From positions 3,038,001 to 3,102,000 of the forward strand of contig NZ_CP140772.1 in assembly GCF_037893185.1 (NCBI RefSeq): 64,000 nucleotides of DNA, in the 5' to 3' direction. The translations under genes and the position numbers were made by a program. Below the pieces are notes generated by a model. That model had not been told where the DNA came from. It ran no database searches and saw only the letters and a program-made list of their open reading frames with translations. This DNA is from Chitinophaga sp. 180180018-3. GTDB lineage: Bacteria; Bacteroidota; Bacteroidia; Chitinophagales; Chitinophagaceae. Position 1 is the first letter of the stretch; the number at the start of each line of letters is the position of its first letter. Below are positions 6,381-16,097 of this stretch, piece by piece.

Positions 6381-8951
6381 ATGAATTCAAAAATATATGC
6401 CTTGAAATATCTGCTATTGTTTCTCCTGGTACCGTCCTTTGTACTGGCGCAGCAAAATCTCCCCGTAACTCCGCTTACTTCCGGAGCCTATCAGCGCCTG
6501 ATCCACGCCGACTCCACCGGCGAACTCCTGATGCCTGTTGCTCCGCTGCCAACCGTGCCCGTGGATGGTACTTTAAGTTCAGGTACGCAAAAGCTCCACG
6601 TAAGAACACTCAACAACAGACTCCTGATCTCTTCTCCGGTTGCCCGCTTCCTGCTGATCAGTGGCGGCTATTCCGCTACCGTGGCCCTGAAAACGGTTAA
6701 CCGCCTTCCCACGATCCAAACTACGTATAGCCAGGGCCGTTCCATGAACGGCAACCTCGCCTGGCAGGGACCGGAAACCGGTGAAATGTTCAGCTATGGC
6801 CCCGCACTCAGTGGCCTCGAATTTAATGGTCAGCCTTATCCCTACGATATTAACGGAAAACTGGTGGCAGCAGGCACCGGCAACGGGCGTCACGCCAACG
6901 CCTATACGGGAAATATATTCCGCCATGCCTCCCTGTTCTCCCAATCCTTTAACCTCAATACCAGTTTGCAGGAAAATGGCCTGGTGTCGGGATATTTCAA
7001 TATACGCCTCGGGCATAGCACCGAACAAACTTTCATACAAACAAACAATAACTATAATAAAAATCTGCAACTGTCGCTGGGAAGAACTGTCAAATGGCTT
7101 CGTATTGCGGCCGACTGGAACTATTACGGAGAGCAGTTTTCAAACAGCAACCGCAACGGCTTCCTCAATCGTGCTTATCAACAGGCCATACTTACTCCGG
7201 TTACCTTCGATAACGGCCAGGGCTACACGCTCGGAGCAGGACAGCGCAGCTACGGCAGCCAGGCCGATAATCCCTGGTTCCTGCTTTCAGACAACAACAA
7301 CTATTTCCGGGCAAGAGAGCAACGTGCAGCACTGATGCTCGAAAGAAATGCTTACCGACAGGTGATATACCGCATTTCCCAGTCGTATGAGAACAGAACG
7401 GAAAACAGCAACGAAGGGTACAAGCCCGGTACTGCCGGATTTCCCGCCGGCCTGGAGCTACACCGGAATAAAACAGACCGGCTGTACCTCCTGAAGGCAG
7501 AAGCAATCGGCAAGGTACTTTACGGAATTTATGGACTCGATTCGAAATGGATCATCCACGATATTTTCTCTGAATCAAAGTCGGACATCAGCTATCAGCC
7601 TGGAGCTGCCTACGCTTATCAGCGAAGTACCAATGAAATAAATGTCCGTTACGAAACTTCGTGGACGGAGCACTGGAGGTGGCGGTTCGATCTGAATCTC
7701 GGAAATAAGATCTACCTGTCGAACACCGGTACTACTCCGCATTATTTCCTGCCTGATGCCAACTTTGCGGTAACACATCCGCTGAATACATCGGCCAGAA
7801 CCCCCTGGGAGCTAAAGCTGTTTTCTACATTTGTACAGAGCGCCGGTGAGCTGCCGCTTAACCGTTCCCTCGCTTATATCAATCTCCTGCAATACCGTAC
7901 CCGCGATATGGCAAAATACAATCCTGTGCAGGAAGTGGCCAACTTTGATCACCTCGATCCGGTATTGCGCAGAGAGTGGACCAACGGAGTGAATATCTAC
8001 ACAAACAGGCTCAATTTTGGCGTCAGCGTTTTTATGAAAGACGTGGAGCATGATCCCTTTCCGGTGAACGATAACGGTCGCCTGCTGCTGAAAAACATGG
8101 CGGATCATCGTACCACCGGAATTGATGTGGAAGCGGGATTCAATACACCGGCGCTGAAACCCGGCAACAAAAAACTAACCACTACGCATACACTTTCTCT
8201 GTCCCTTTACAGCAACAAGGTAACCCGGGTATATGACCATTATAACTACACACCCATCGCAGGGTTCAACGACGTATATACGACACTGGTAGAAGGGCAG
8301 CCACTGGGCGTTATCACTGGCAGTGCCTGGCTCCGCGATGCGGCGGGTAACCGCTTAATTGGCCCCGATGGCTTCCCCATGGTCGCTAAAACCCAGGCTG
8401 TCATCGGAAACCCTACACCCGATTTCCAGTTGAAACTCAGCAATACCATACAATGGTGGCGCTTTGCGCTCAACGCTGAACTGGATTGGAAACAGGGCGG
8501 CCAGCGCTGGAATGGCACCAGAGCCATGCTCGATTATTATGGCCGCTCCGGCCAGTCCGCCGCTGAAAGAAATACGGTGGGATATGTGTTCCCCGGTGTA
8601 CAACTGAACGGACAACCCAACAACATCCCGGTCGATTTTTATAATCCTTCCAAACCACTACAGGAGAATCGCTGGGTAAGATACGGGCCGGCAGGCGTGG
8701 CGGAAGACTATATAGAAAAAGCCAGCTGCCTGCGGCTGAATACCCTGAAACTAAGCTACCGGCAGCCGTTCCGGCATGTTTTCCGGGAACTGACGCTCAG
8801 CGCTTACGGGAATAATCTCCTGTTGTGGACCCCCTATAATGGTGTTGACCCGGAGCAATACCTGTTCGATCAGAGCAACACAACCGGCCTCGATTTCTTT
8901 AACCTGCCATCTGTTAAAACATTTGGATTTAATGTATCCCTTCAATTCTGA
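6381..8951 (+). CDS. TonB-dependent receptor (SusC-like) beta-barrel lacking its plug domain
   Basis: About 856 residues with a signal peptide (MNSKIYALKYLLLFLLVPS then FVLAQQ). From about residue 105 the protein follows the start of a SusC-type barrel: TTYSQGRSMNGNLAWQGPE, then SYGPALSGLEFNGQPYPYD. It continues through long barrel strands to a C-terminal GFNVSLQF ending in phenylalanine. An ordinary SusC has about 90 residues of regulatory domain and about 120 of plug ahead of this, with a VVDG motif and an EVLKDA..YGSRGANG motif. Neither is present here; the roughly 80 residues between signal and barrel are unlike a plug. The missing domains occur inside the next gene, whose ATG lies four bases past this stop. 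The ATG at 6381 is preferred over a TTG one codon earlier. Confidence 0.85.
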   Translation: MNSKIYALKYLLLFLLVPSFVLAQQNLPVTPLTSGAYQRLIHADSTGELLMPVAPLPTVPVDGTLSSGTQKLHVRTLNNRLLISSPVARFLLISGGYSATVALKTVNRLPTIQTTYSQGRSMNGNLAWQGPETGEMFSYGPALSGLEFNGQPYPYDINGKLVAAGTGNGRHANAYTGNIFRHASLFSQSFNLNTSLQENGLVSGYFNIRLGHSTEQTFIQTNNNYNKNLQLSLGRTVKWLRIAADWNYYGEQFSNSNRNGFLNRAYQQAILTPVTFDNGQGYTLGAGQRSYGSQADNPWFLLSDNNNYFRAREQRAALMLERNAYRQVIYRISQSYENRTENSNEGYKPGTAGFPAGLELHRNKTDRLYLLKAEAIGKVLYGIYGLDSKWIIHDIFSESKSDISYQPGAAYAYQRSTNEINVRYETSWTEHWRWRFDLNLGNKIYLSNTGTTPHYFLPDANFAVTHPLNTSARTPWELKLFSTFVQSAGELPLNRSLAYINLLQYRTRDMAKYNPVQEVANFDHLDPVLRREWTNGVNIYTNRLNFGVSVFMKDVEHDPFPVNDNGRLLLKNMADHRTTGIDVEAGFNTPALKPGNKKLTTTHTLSLSLYSNKVTRVYDHYNYTPIAGFNDVYTTLVEGQPLGVITGSAWLRDAAGNRLIGPDGFPMVAKTQAVIGNPTPDFQLKLSNTIQWWRFALNAELDWKQGGQRWNGTRAMLDYYGRSGQSAAERNTVGYVFPGVQLNGQPNNIPVDFYNPSKPLQENRWVRYGPAGVAEDYIEKASCLRLNTLKLSYRQPFRHVFRELTLSAYGNNLLLWTPYNGVDPEQYLFDQSNTTGLDFFNLPSVKTFGFNVSLQF

Positions 8952-8955
8952 GATT

Positions 8956-11900
8956 ATGAAAAAGATGATCAGTTTTGTGAGCCTCTTCCTGCTCTTCATT
9001 GCTACCAGCTTCGCACAGCAACCCGATTACGGGAAATATAAAGAGAAGATCTATATACAAACCAGTCATGTTTTTTTTCAGCCGGGCGATGAGGTGTTCT
9101 TTAAGTTATATCTCGTAAATGCGCGCAGCCAGCGGCCTTCCACGGTAAGCAAATCAGTAAATGTGGAAATAGTGGATCCTGCAGGTAAAGTGTTTAAAAG
9201 ACAGTTTTACAAGGTGGAAGACGGATACACGGAAGGTTCTTTTTCCTTCAACGATGATGCTGCCGGTGGTATCTATAAGATCAGCGCCTACACCACCTGG
9301 ATGCGCAATGAAACCGATAGTACCTTTTTTACAAAAGAACTGACACTGCAGAAAGTAGTGACGCCCAGAGTACTGATGAAACTGGATTTTCCAAAGAAGG
9401 GATATGGACCGGGAGACGAAGTACTGGCAGATTATTCGGCGCGTAGCCTGTCCGATCAGCCAATTCGTAATCAGCCGGTATCGTTTAAAGTATCGATCGG
9501 AGGCAAACTGGTAAATACTTCATCCACCACAACAGATAACGAAGGAAAAGCAAAACTGACATTCAGACTTCCTGCTGATCTCAATACCAATGATGGGTTA
9601 TTGAATGTAACAATCGACTACAATGCTTATCGGGAGTCTGTTTCCAGGAGCATCCCCATTGCACTGAACAAAATAGACCTGCAGCTGCTTCCGGAAGGAG
9701 GCACACTGGTAGCCGGCATCAACGCTAACATTGCTTTCCGGGCTGTGAATGAAAACGGTAAACCTGCAGATATAAAAGGCGCCGTACTGGATGACGCCGG
9801 GCGTACCGTACAGGAATTCGAAAGCTATTATGGCGGCATGGGCGCCTTCCACTTCACTCCTGAAGCGGGGAAAAAATATCACGTAAAAATCATCTCTCCG
9901 TTAAACATCCGGCAAACATATCCCTTTCCTGCTTTTACTACCGATGGTGTGACGATGAATATACTAAAGCGAGACGGGAAACTGCTGTTGGAACTCGCGG
10001 CTTCAGCTAATCAGGAGCTGCTGCTGACGGGGGAAACACGGGGAATGTCTGTCTATTCAAAACACATCGTGCTGAAAAAGAATGAGCGGCAAATACTCGA
10101 AATCGATACCACTCCCTTTCCCGCTGGTATTGCCAGGTTCACGCTCTCTAACCGGAACCAGGTACCCCTGGCAGAACGGCTGGTGTTCCTGAATGCGGCT
10201 AAAACCCTCCACGTAAGCATCTCTGCAACGAAGCAGCAATACCTGCCCCGGGAAAAGGTGGAGCTGATGGTACGTACGACCGACGAATCCGGGCATCCGC
10301 TGCCGGCAAATCTTTCGCTGGCTGTCATGGACGATAAACTATGGACCATGGCCGATGATAAACAGGATCACATGCTTTCCTGGCTGCTGATGAGCAGTGA
10401 GCTGAAAGGTAAAATCGATGAACCGGGATTTTATTTCAAAAAAGAAGAGCCGAAATCAGCCGCTGCACTGGATCTGGTGATGCTCACCCACGGTTATCGC
10501 TACTTTGATTATATCCCCGAAGTGAGAACAACGAATACACTGAAATACCTGCCTGATGCAGGTTACGTAGTGAGTGGGGTAGTGGTAAATAAAAACAATG
10601 TTCCGGTGAAAGCTGCCGTATTCCTGGTGAATACAGCCGATAAAGGAAAAGCCCTGAAACTTATTACTGATGCAGACGGCGTATTCTATTTCCCTGGACT
10701 TAGCGCGGGCAATACCTACTATGTTTTAGCCAGGTCGTTGCTGGGCAGCCAGACTGTTAGCATCCGCATGGATGAGTCAGGAATAGGATATAATAAGCTT
10801 CGCAACATTAAGCTACTCGAACAGGGATTTGGCCTCCTGCCAAAACCTGGCATACCAGAACTGAAGGCGGATGCCGCTGCAATTAATAACATAGTGGCGA
10901 TCGATGAAAAGGCGGTGCCGGTTGGCGACGACAAAAAACTGGAAGAAGTGGTGGTAATAGGATACGGAGTGGCGAAGAAACAAATGTTGACAGGCAGTGT
11001 AGCTGCTGTTACTGCAAACGAATTACTGGCGCCCGCAGGTGTACAGGGCTTGCTGCAGGGACGGGTAGCAGGAGTGGAGGTGGCCGCTAACGCCAATCCC
11101 GGTGCTGCAAAGGATATCAGACTTCGGGGAACTACATCACTTACCGGTAATAATACACCGCTGTTTGTAGTGGATGGCATCGTCTTTAATGGATTGGTGG
11201 GTGACCTCAACCCAAATGATATTACCGAAGTAACGGTGATGAAAGGTACAGATGCTACAGCTATATATGGAAGCAGGGCGGTAAACGGGGTTATCATTAT
11301 TAGTACCACGCGGAAGGCAAAAGAACGGATACGGCTAAACGTAGGACAAAAAAACTACTATGCTACCAGTATTGTGAATAGTCCCGCTAACGCATATACG
11401 GTGGCCCGTCGTTTCTATGCGCCACGCTATGCTTCAACGGAAACAACCGAGCGTACCGACTTCCGCGAAACGATCTACTGGAACCCGGTCGTGCAAACCG
11501 ATGAAACTGGTACGGCAACCATAACCTGCTATAACTCCGATGCTACGACTACTTTCAGGGCTATCGCGGAAGGTATTTCCTGGGATGGCCGGGCCGGAAG
11601 AGAAGAAGCTACCTGGTCGGCAAGAAGCGCATTGGAAACGGATGCAAAAATACCACCGTATCTGACCGCCGGCGATAAAGTACTCGTACCACTGGTACTG
11701 AGGAATAACACCAGTCATCATATGAAACTCGGCATCACCCTCACTACGCCGGAAAATATTAGCATAGGAAAATATGAAAACATTGTAGAGGTCGCAGCCA
11801 ATAACTCCCGCCAGGTGCTTATACCGCTGGAAGCCATTGCCCGTACCAAAGGTAACATACGATTTGTAGTGGCAGGAATAGATGGGCATGTAGCACTTTC

Positions 11901-13461
11901 TCTCCCCATTGAAGCAGCCGAAAAAGGTTTCCCGGTGAATTATACTTTCTCAGGAGATAAATCAGCGCAACATCGTTTTGTAATGAGCCAGCCGGTGAAA
12001 GGAAGTGTCACTTCGCGTCTGCAGGTATTCACCAGCCTCGAAGGACAACTGCTCGACGGGATTGAATCCATGCTGAGTGAGCCCCATGGCTGTTTTGAAC
12101 AAACCTCTTCTTCCACGTATCCGAATATCCTGATTCTGAAATACCTGAAAGAATCCGGCAAATCCAATCATCAGGCAGAAAGTAAAGCGATGGACTATAT
12201 TGAGGAAGGCTATAAACGCCTGGTGGGATTCGAAACAACGGAAGGAGGCTTCGAATGGTTTGGCCATACGCCACCACATGAAGCATTGACGGCTTACGGC
12301 TTGCTGGAGTTCACAGATATGCAGTCGTTCATCAACGTCGATAAAAACATGCTGAACCGCACCAAAGCATTCCTTCTGAAACGGCGGAATGGGAAAGGTG
12401 GTTTCCAGTCTGCCTCAGGCGGATACGACAGGTTCGCATCTGTACCGGCAACTATTGCAGATCTGTACATCGTGTATGCCCTGACCCAGGCCGGTGTAAA
12501 ACAGGAAATACAAAAGGAATACGAATCGGGCGTAGCGCGGGCGCTGACTTCCGGCGATGCTTACCAGCAGGCCCTGATAGCACTGGCGGCAGATAATATG
12601 GCGAATACAGCTGATTTCGACCGGCTGATGAGCGCGCTGAAAAACAGCTACCGTAACGGTAAACTTCCTGCTGCTACTACCGTAGTAAACTCCCGGGAAG
12701 TATCGCTAAGGGTGGAAACAATGTCGCTGTTTGTAATGGCCCTCGCCCGGGAGAAAACGCCGGAAGTGGCTACCATGGCGGAACTGGTTTCCAAAATCCT
12801 GTCGGAAAAGAGTTACTACGGCTACGGCTCTACGCAGGGAACCGTGCTGGCCCTGAGCGCCATCGTTGATTACGTGAAAATCAAAGGCCGCCTGGAAAGC
12901 GCAGGTAGTGTCAGCTTTCAGCTGAATGGACAGGCTGTGCATCCAAACGACGCGTTGACCGGATTAATCCGGAACAACGAGAATGAATTCACTGCTCAGT
13001 ATTCCAATAATAACGGCATACCTTACAGCATGCAGGTATCTTATTATACCCTGCAGCCGCAAGCCAATCCCGGTGCGCCACTGGCTTTAAGTACCACGTT
13101 GGGCAACACCCGTACCAGGGTAGGGGAAACGGTGAGAATGAATATCACAGTGAAAAATACCCGCTCCGAACTACAGCCTATGTCTATCGCCAGGATAGGG
13201 ATTCCCGCGGGTTTGTCGCTGCAACCCTGGCAACTCAAAGAGATGGTTGATACGAAGCAGCTGGCCTGGTACGAAATATTCGATAATTACCTCGTACTCT
13301 ACTGGATGGGCTTCAGCCCGGGTGAAACCAAAACAGTGAAGCTGGATCTGAAAGCCGATATCCCCGGCACCTACAAGGCTAAAGCCGGAAACTGCTATCT
13401 GTATTATACGCCGGAACTTAAAGACTGGCAGGCAGGTACAGCAATCGAAATTGCACCCTGA
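8956..13461 (+). CDS. thioester alpha-2-macroglobulin family protein with an internal SusC-type regulatory domain and TonB plug
   Basis: About 1501 residues. In order: a signal peptide (1-20); a macroglobulin MG2-like strand KIYIQTSHVFFQPGDEVFF (31-49) and further MG-type domains; a carboxypeptidase-regulatory-like domain (about 536-610); a complete TonB plug from LEEVVVIGYG (662) through FVVDG (about 737) to YGSRAVNGVIIISTT (about 788). Next comes the A2M core domain (RTDFRETIYWNPVVQTDETG, about 833 onward). The alpha-toroid thioester domain carries GCFEQ (Cys1046 and Gln1049, so the thioester-forming pair is intact). A receptor-binding-like C-terminal domain starts at about 1375. Bacterial A2Ms trap proteases through the thioester. 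The start is four bases after the barrel gene's stop, so translation is coupled. No lipobox is present, unlike E. coli YfhM. A strong terminator follows. Confidence 0.88.
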   Translation: MKKMISFVSLFLLFIATSFAQQPDYGKYKEKIYIQTSHVFFQPGDEVFFKLYLVNARSQRPSTVSKSVNVEIVDPAGKVFKRQFYKVEDGYTEGSFSFNDDAAGGIYKISAYTTWMRNETDSTFFTKELTLQKVVTPRVLMKLDFPKKGYGPGDEVLADYSARSLSDQPIRNQPVSFKVSIGGKLVNTSSTTTDNEGKAKLTFRLPADLNTNDGLLNVTIDYNAYRESVSRSIPIALNKIDLQLLPEGGTLVAGINANIAFRAVNENGKPADIKGAVLDDAGRTVQEFESYYGGMGAFHFTPEAGKKYHVKIISPLNIRQTYPFPAFTTDGVTMNILKRDGKLLLELAASANQELLLTGETRGMSVYSKHIVLKKNERQILEIDTTPFPAGIARFTLSNRNQVPLAERLVFLNAAKTLHVSISATKQQYLPREKVELMVRTTDESGHPLPANLSLAVMDDKLWTMADDKQDHMLSWLLMSSELKGKIDEPGFYFKKEEPKSAAALDLVMLTHGYRYFDYIPEVRTTNTLKYLPDAGYVVSGVVVNKNNVPVKAAVFLVNTADKGKALKLITDADGVFYFPGLSAGNTYYVLARSLLGSQTVSIRMDESGIGYNKLRNIKLLEQGFGLLPKPGIPELKADAAAINNIVAIDEKAVPVGDDKKLEEVVVIGYGVAKKQMLTGSVAAVTANELLAPAGVQGLLQGRVAGVEVAANANPGAAKDIRLRGTTSLTGNNTPLFVVDGIVFNGLVGDLNPNDITEVTVMKGTDATAIYGSRAVNGVIIISTTRKAKERIRLNVGQKNYYATSIVNSPANAYTVARRFYAPRYASTETTERTDFRETIYWNPVVQTDETGTATITCYNSDATTTFRAIAEGISWDGRAGREEATWSARSALETDAKIPPYLTAGDKVLVPLVLRNNTSHHMKLGITLTTPENISIGKYENIVEVAANNSRQVLIPLEAIARTKGNIRFVVAGIDGHVALSLPIEAAEKGFPVNYTFSGDKSAQHRFVMSQPVKGSVTSRLQVFTSLEGQLLDGIESMLSEPHGCFEQTSSSTYPNILILKYLKESGKSNHQAESKAMDYIEEGYKRLVGFETTEGGFEWFGHTPPHEALTAYGLLEFTDMQSFINVDKNMLNRTKAFLLKRRNGKGGFQSASGGYDRFASVPATIADLYIVYALTQAGVKQEIQKEYESGVARALTSGDAYQQALIALAADNMANTADFDRLMSALKNSYRNGKLPAATTVVNSREVSLRVETMSLFVMALAREKTPEVATMAELVSKILSEKSYYGYGSTQGTVLALSAIVDYVKIKGRLESAGSVSFQLNGQAVHPNDALTGLIRNNENEFTAQYSNNNGIPYSMQVSYYTLQPQANPGAPLALSTTLGNTRTRVGETVRMNITVKNTRSELQPMSIARIGIPAGLSLQPWQLKEMVDTKQLAWYEIFDNYLVLYWMGFSPGETKTVKLDLKADIPGTYKAKAGNCYLYYTPELKDWQAGTAIEIAP

Positions 13462-13482
13462 ATGAATGAAGTCATATCAGCA

Positions 13483-13512
13483 GGACGCGCTTTCATAAGC
13501 GCGTCCTTTTTT
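13483..13512 (+). terminator. intrinsic terminator after the barrel-macroglobulin operon
   Basis: A perfect 10-bp GC-rich stem (GGACGCGCTT at 13483-13492 with 13497-13506), a TCAT loop and six Ts. It starts 22 bases past the macroglobulin stop. Confidence 0.9.
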
Positions 13513-13563
13513 ATGCTTAGTAATTATTTTTTTGGAAGATATCAAACGGCGCATTAATTTAGT

Positions 13564-13583
13564 ATTTAGATAGTTGTCTAAAT
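13564..13583. promoter_or_regulatory. SdpR/ArsR operator
   Basis: A perfect inverted repeat ATTTAGA-N6-TCTAAAT, ending eight bases before the repressor's ATG. Its place and symmetry fit an autoregulatory site for the ArsR-fold repressor that follows. Confidence 0.75.
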
Positions 13584-13591
13584 ATCTGCTT

Positions 13592-13894
13592 ATGAACAAT
13601 GTATTCAAAGCCCTGAACGACAAAACACGCAGAGACATCCTGGAGTTATTGAAGCAGGACGACATGACGGCGGGACAGATAGCAGACCATTTCAATTTTT
13701 CCAAACCAACGATCTCCCATCACCTGGACCTATTGAAGCAGGCCGGTCTGGTGACCAGCGTCAGGAAGGGGCAGTTCATTTTTTATTCCCTTAACACCAC
13801 AGTAATGGATGAATTACTGAAATGGATGCTGCAATTTTCTGTTAATGCTATACCTGTCAAAAAGAAAGTAAGCCCCGGTTATGAAAAACATTAA
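13592..13894 (+). CDS. sdpR: ArsR-fold transcriptional repressor, SdpR family
   Basis: A 100-residue winged-helix protein: MNNVFKALNDKTRRDILELL, then MTAGQIADHFNFSKPTISHHL as the recognition helix and RKGQFIFYSL as the wing. No metal-binding CxC motif of ArsR is seen, which fits the SdpR type (autorepressor paired with SdpI). The start at 13592 is chosen over an ATG-like start six codons upstream because that one lies inside the operator palindrome. The 3' end overlaps the sdpI start by 14 bases. It probably shuts off its own three-gene operon and is relieved by SdpI, as in Bacillus; that last point is inference. Confidence 0.87.
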   Translation: MNNVFKALNDKTRRDILELLKQDDMTAGQIADHFNFSKPTISHHLDLLKQAGLVTSVRKGQFIFYSLNTTVMDELLKWMLQFSVNAIPVKKKVSPGYEKH

Positions 13895-14771
13895 ATGGAT
13901 GAAGGAAATAGCAATAATGCTGTTACTGCCAATACCTTTCCTTGTATACCTGTATCTGAAGCCTGAATTGCCAGGCATGCTGCCCTCTCATTACACCATT
14001 GGGCCAGATGGGAAGTGGGTCGTAGACGGCCATTCATCGCCCCTCGGACTCGTTGGTGGCATGGTGGTGAGCAGCCTGTTGGTTTACGGCGCTATGTCTC
14101 TTCCCTTGTTCCTGCCTCAATGGACCAGAGGCAGGGACCAGCAGGTGAAGTATCTGTTGCCAATTATGTTTTGGTGTAAAGCTGCACTGATGATATTATT
14201 CTGCTGTATACCCATCTATGAAATGTTGTCGGCAACCGGAAGAATACCTGCTGAAAGCGCTGCTATGAGAGGTTTCGTTATAACCGTGCTGGTGATAGTG
14301 ATCATCAACATTTTCATATACCAGCTGTTCTCAGTCGTATATCGCAAGATGGAACCCAAACCCTTACCCGATAGCTACGCAAGGATCATCTGGATAGGCA
14401 CGCATCTCATGATTTCACTGATACCGCTTGCAATGATAGTGATGCCAGATGGCGCCCGCATGGAGAAATTGGTACCTCGATTGATTTTTGCCTTCCTGGC
14501 AGTAATGGGCAATCTTACTTACAGTATTAAGCCCAATGGGTTCATTGGGATACGCACTCCCTGGACGCTGAAAAATGAAACGGTATGGCGCAGAACGCAC
14601 CGCCTGGGCGGCGTAGTGTTTTTCATTGCAGGAATTGTTGGCCTGATAGCCTCGCTGATGCTGAATGTGCTGCAGACCCACATCCTGGTAACCATTATCA
14701 TATTTGCGACAGTAGGTATGCTAACCATTTATTCCTTTATCATCTATAAAAATCTCCCTCATGAATCATAA
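13881..14771 (+). CDS. sdpI: SdpI-like immunity/signal membrane protein (DUF1648)
   Basis: A 296-residue integral membrane protein with about eight hydrophobic segments. The N-terminal DUF1648-type segment contains LPSHYTIGPDGK. The C-terminal part holds the SdpI hallmark GNLTYSIKPNGFIGIRTPWT and then NETVWRRTHRLGG. In Bacillus subtilis SdpI gives immunity to the SdpC toxin and senses it, sequestering SdpR at the membrane. Here no toxin gene is nearby; the third operon member is a secreted hydrolase. It overlaps sdpR by 14 bases and the hydrolase by 11, so the three genes are one transcript. Confidence 0.87.
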   Translation: MKNIKWMKEIAIMLLLPIPFLVYLYLKPELPGMLPSHYTIGPDGKWVVDGHSSPLGLVGGMVVSSLLVYGAMSLPLFLPQWTRGRDQQVKYLLPIMFWCKAALMILFCCIPIYEMLSATGRIPAESAAMRGFVITVLVIVIINIFIYQLFSVVYRKMEPKPLPDSYARIIWIGTHLMISLIPLAMIVMPDGARMEKLVPRLIFAFLAVMGNLTYSIKPNGFIGIRTPWTLKNETVWRRTHRLGGVVFFIAGIVGLIASLMLNVLQTHILVTIIIFATVGMLTIYSFIIYKNLPHES

Positions 14772-16032
14772 ACTGTTGAAATCTATTTTACTGATGATTT
14801 ATTGCCTGTTGCCGCTCAACATGTTGGCGCAGGAAAAAGACCGGGTGGTGAGCAACTTCTTTGAACAAATGGGGAAAGGCAATTGGAATGAGGCCACCCG
14901 GGATATGGATGGCAACATGAAAAGACAGGTAACGCCGGATATACTTCAACAGCTATGGGCGCAGATGGAGCGTACCTATGGTACCTGGGAAACCTTTGCT
15001 TCGCAACGGATCGTCATGCAGCGTGGCTACCGCCTTGTATTTGCGGAGAATCATTTTAAACAGGCTGTTATCACTTTCAGAGTGGCACTCGACAGCCTGC
15101 ATCATATTGCCGGTTTTTCAATAGCCGATACAAAGGGCAGAGCGCCGGCCCTGAGCAGAATGGAATCTTCCGACTCGGTAGGCACTGCCGATGGAGGTAC
15201 TTTATACGGTACACTCCTGATCCCGGACAACGTAAAAACCTGCCCGGTGGCATTGATCATTGCAGGCTCCGGGCCAACGGACCGCAACGGCAATAGTATA
15301 CTCGTTGGCAAGGCCGACGCCGACGGCTACCGCCTGCTCGCAAATGCACTGGCCGCTGCGGGAATTGCCTCGCTGCGGTACGATAAACGCTGGGTTGGAC
15401 AAAGCAGCAGCGGGTTTAAAAAAGAACCCGGGAAAGTAACCATCGAAGATTATATGACTGATGCAGTAACCTGGCTGGAACATCTGCAGCACGATCAGCG
15501 CTTTTCCGGCGTAGTCGTGATCGGGCACAGCGAGGGCGCCCTCATCGGAAGTATGATGGCACAGCAGCATACATTCAAAAGCCTCGTATCGTTGGCTGGC
15601 CCCGCCGATCCGATGGACCAGATCCTGCTCGCACAACTGAAACCCAGGCTGCCCGATAGCCTGTACCGCAACGCGGTGAGCATCTTCCATACACTCCGCG
15701 ACCAGCAGGACCCCGTGGCTGTACCGGAGGCACTCCACATTTTTTTCAACCCCGGAATATATGAATACTGGAAAAGCGCTGTCAGATTATTGCCCTGCAG
15801 CCTGATCAGTCAGGTGAAAATACCCGTACTGATACTGAATGGTACCGCGGATGTGCAGATACCACCTGCCCAGGCCCGGCAATTAAAGCAATGCCTGCCT
15901 GCCGCCCGCCTGGAGCTGATTGGCGGCATGCCCCATCTTCTGAAAGATACCCAGTCATCTTCGAATAGTGCTTCTCCCTTACCTTTGTGCCCGTCGTTAC
16001 TGACCCCACTCGTCAACTTTATCAGGGAATAA
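14761..16032 (+). CDS. secreted alpha/beta hydrolase with N-terminal DUF3887-like domain
   Basis: About 423 residues with a signal peptide (MNHKLLKSILLMIYCLLPLN, then MLAQ). Residues 25-120 resemble the DUF3887/NTF2-like helper domain. Residues 140-423 form an alpha/beta hydrolase: IIAGSGPTDRNGNS (oxyanion region), VVIGHSEGALIGS with the nucleophile Ser, LNGTADVQIPP with the acid Asp, and GGMPHLL with the catalytic His. The substrate is unknown; related proteins are esterases or peptidases. The 11-base overlap with sdpI places it under the SdpR operator, so it may act in the same response to a membrane-active stress. Confidence 0.8.
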   Translation: MNHKLLKSILLMIYCLLPLNMLAQEKDRVVSNFFEQMGKGNWNEATRDMDGNMKRQVTPDILQQLWAQMERTYGTWETFASQRIVMQRGYRLVFAENHFKQAVITFRVALDSLHHIAGFSIADTKGRAPALSRMESSDSVGTADGGTLYGTLLIPDNVKTCPVALIIAGSGPTDRNGNSILVGKADADGYRLLANALAAAGIASLRYDKRWVGQSSSGFKKEPGKVTIEDYMTDAVTWLEHLQHDQRFSGVVVIGHSEGALIGSMMAQQHTFKSLVSLAGPADPMDQILLAQLKPRLPDSLYRNAVSIFHTLRDQQDPVAVPEALHIFFNPGIYEYWKSAVRLLPCSLISQVKIPVLILNGTADVQIPPAQARQLKQCLPAARLELIGGMPHLLKDTQSSSNSASPLPLCPSLLTPLVNFIRE

Positions 16033-16097
16033 ATTTTTTTCACTGCATAAGGGTTTGAAGGCGTTCAGGTGTATTACAGTTATAACAGCGTTGGGAA

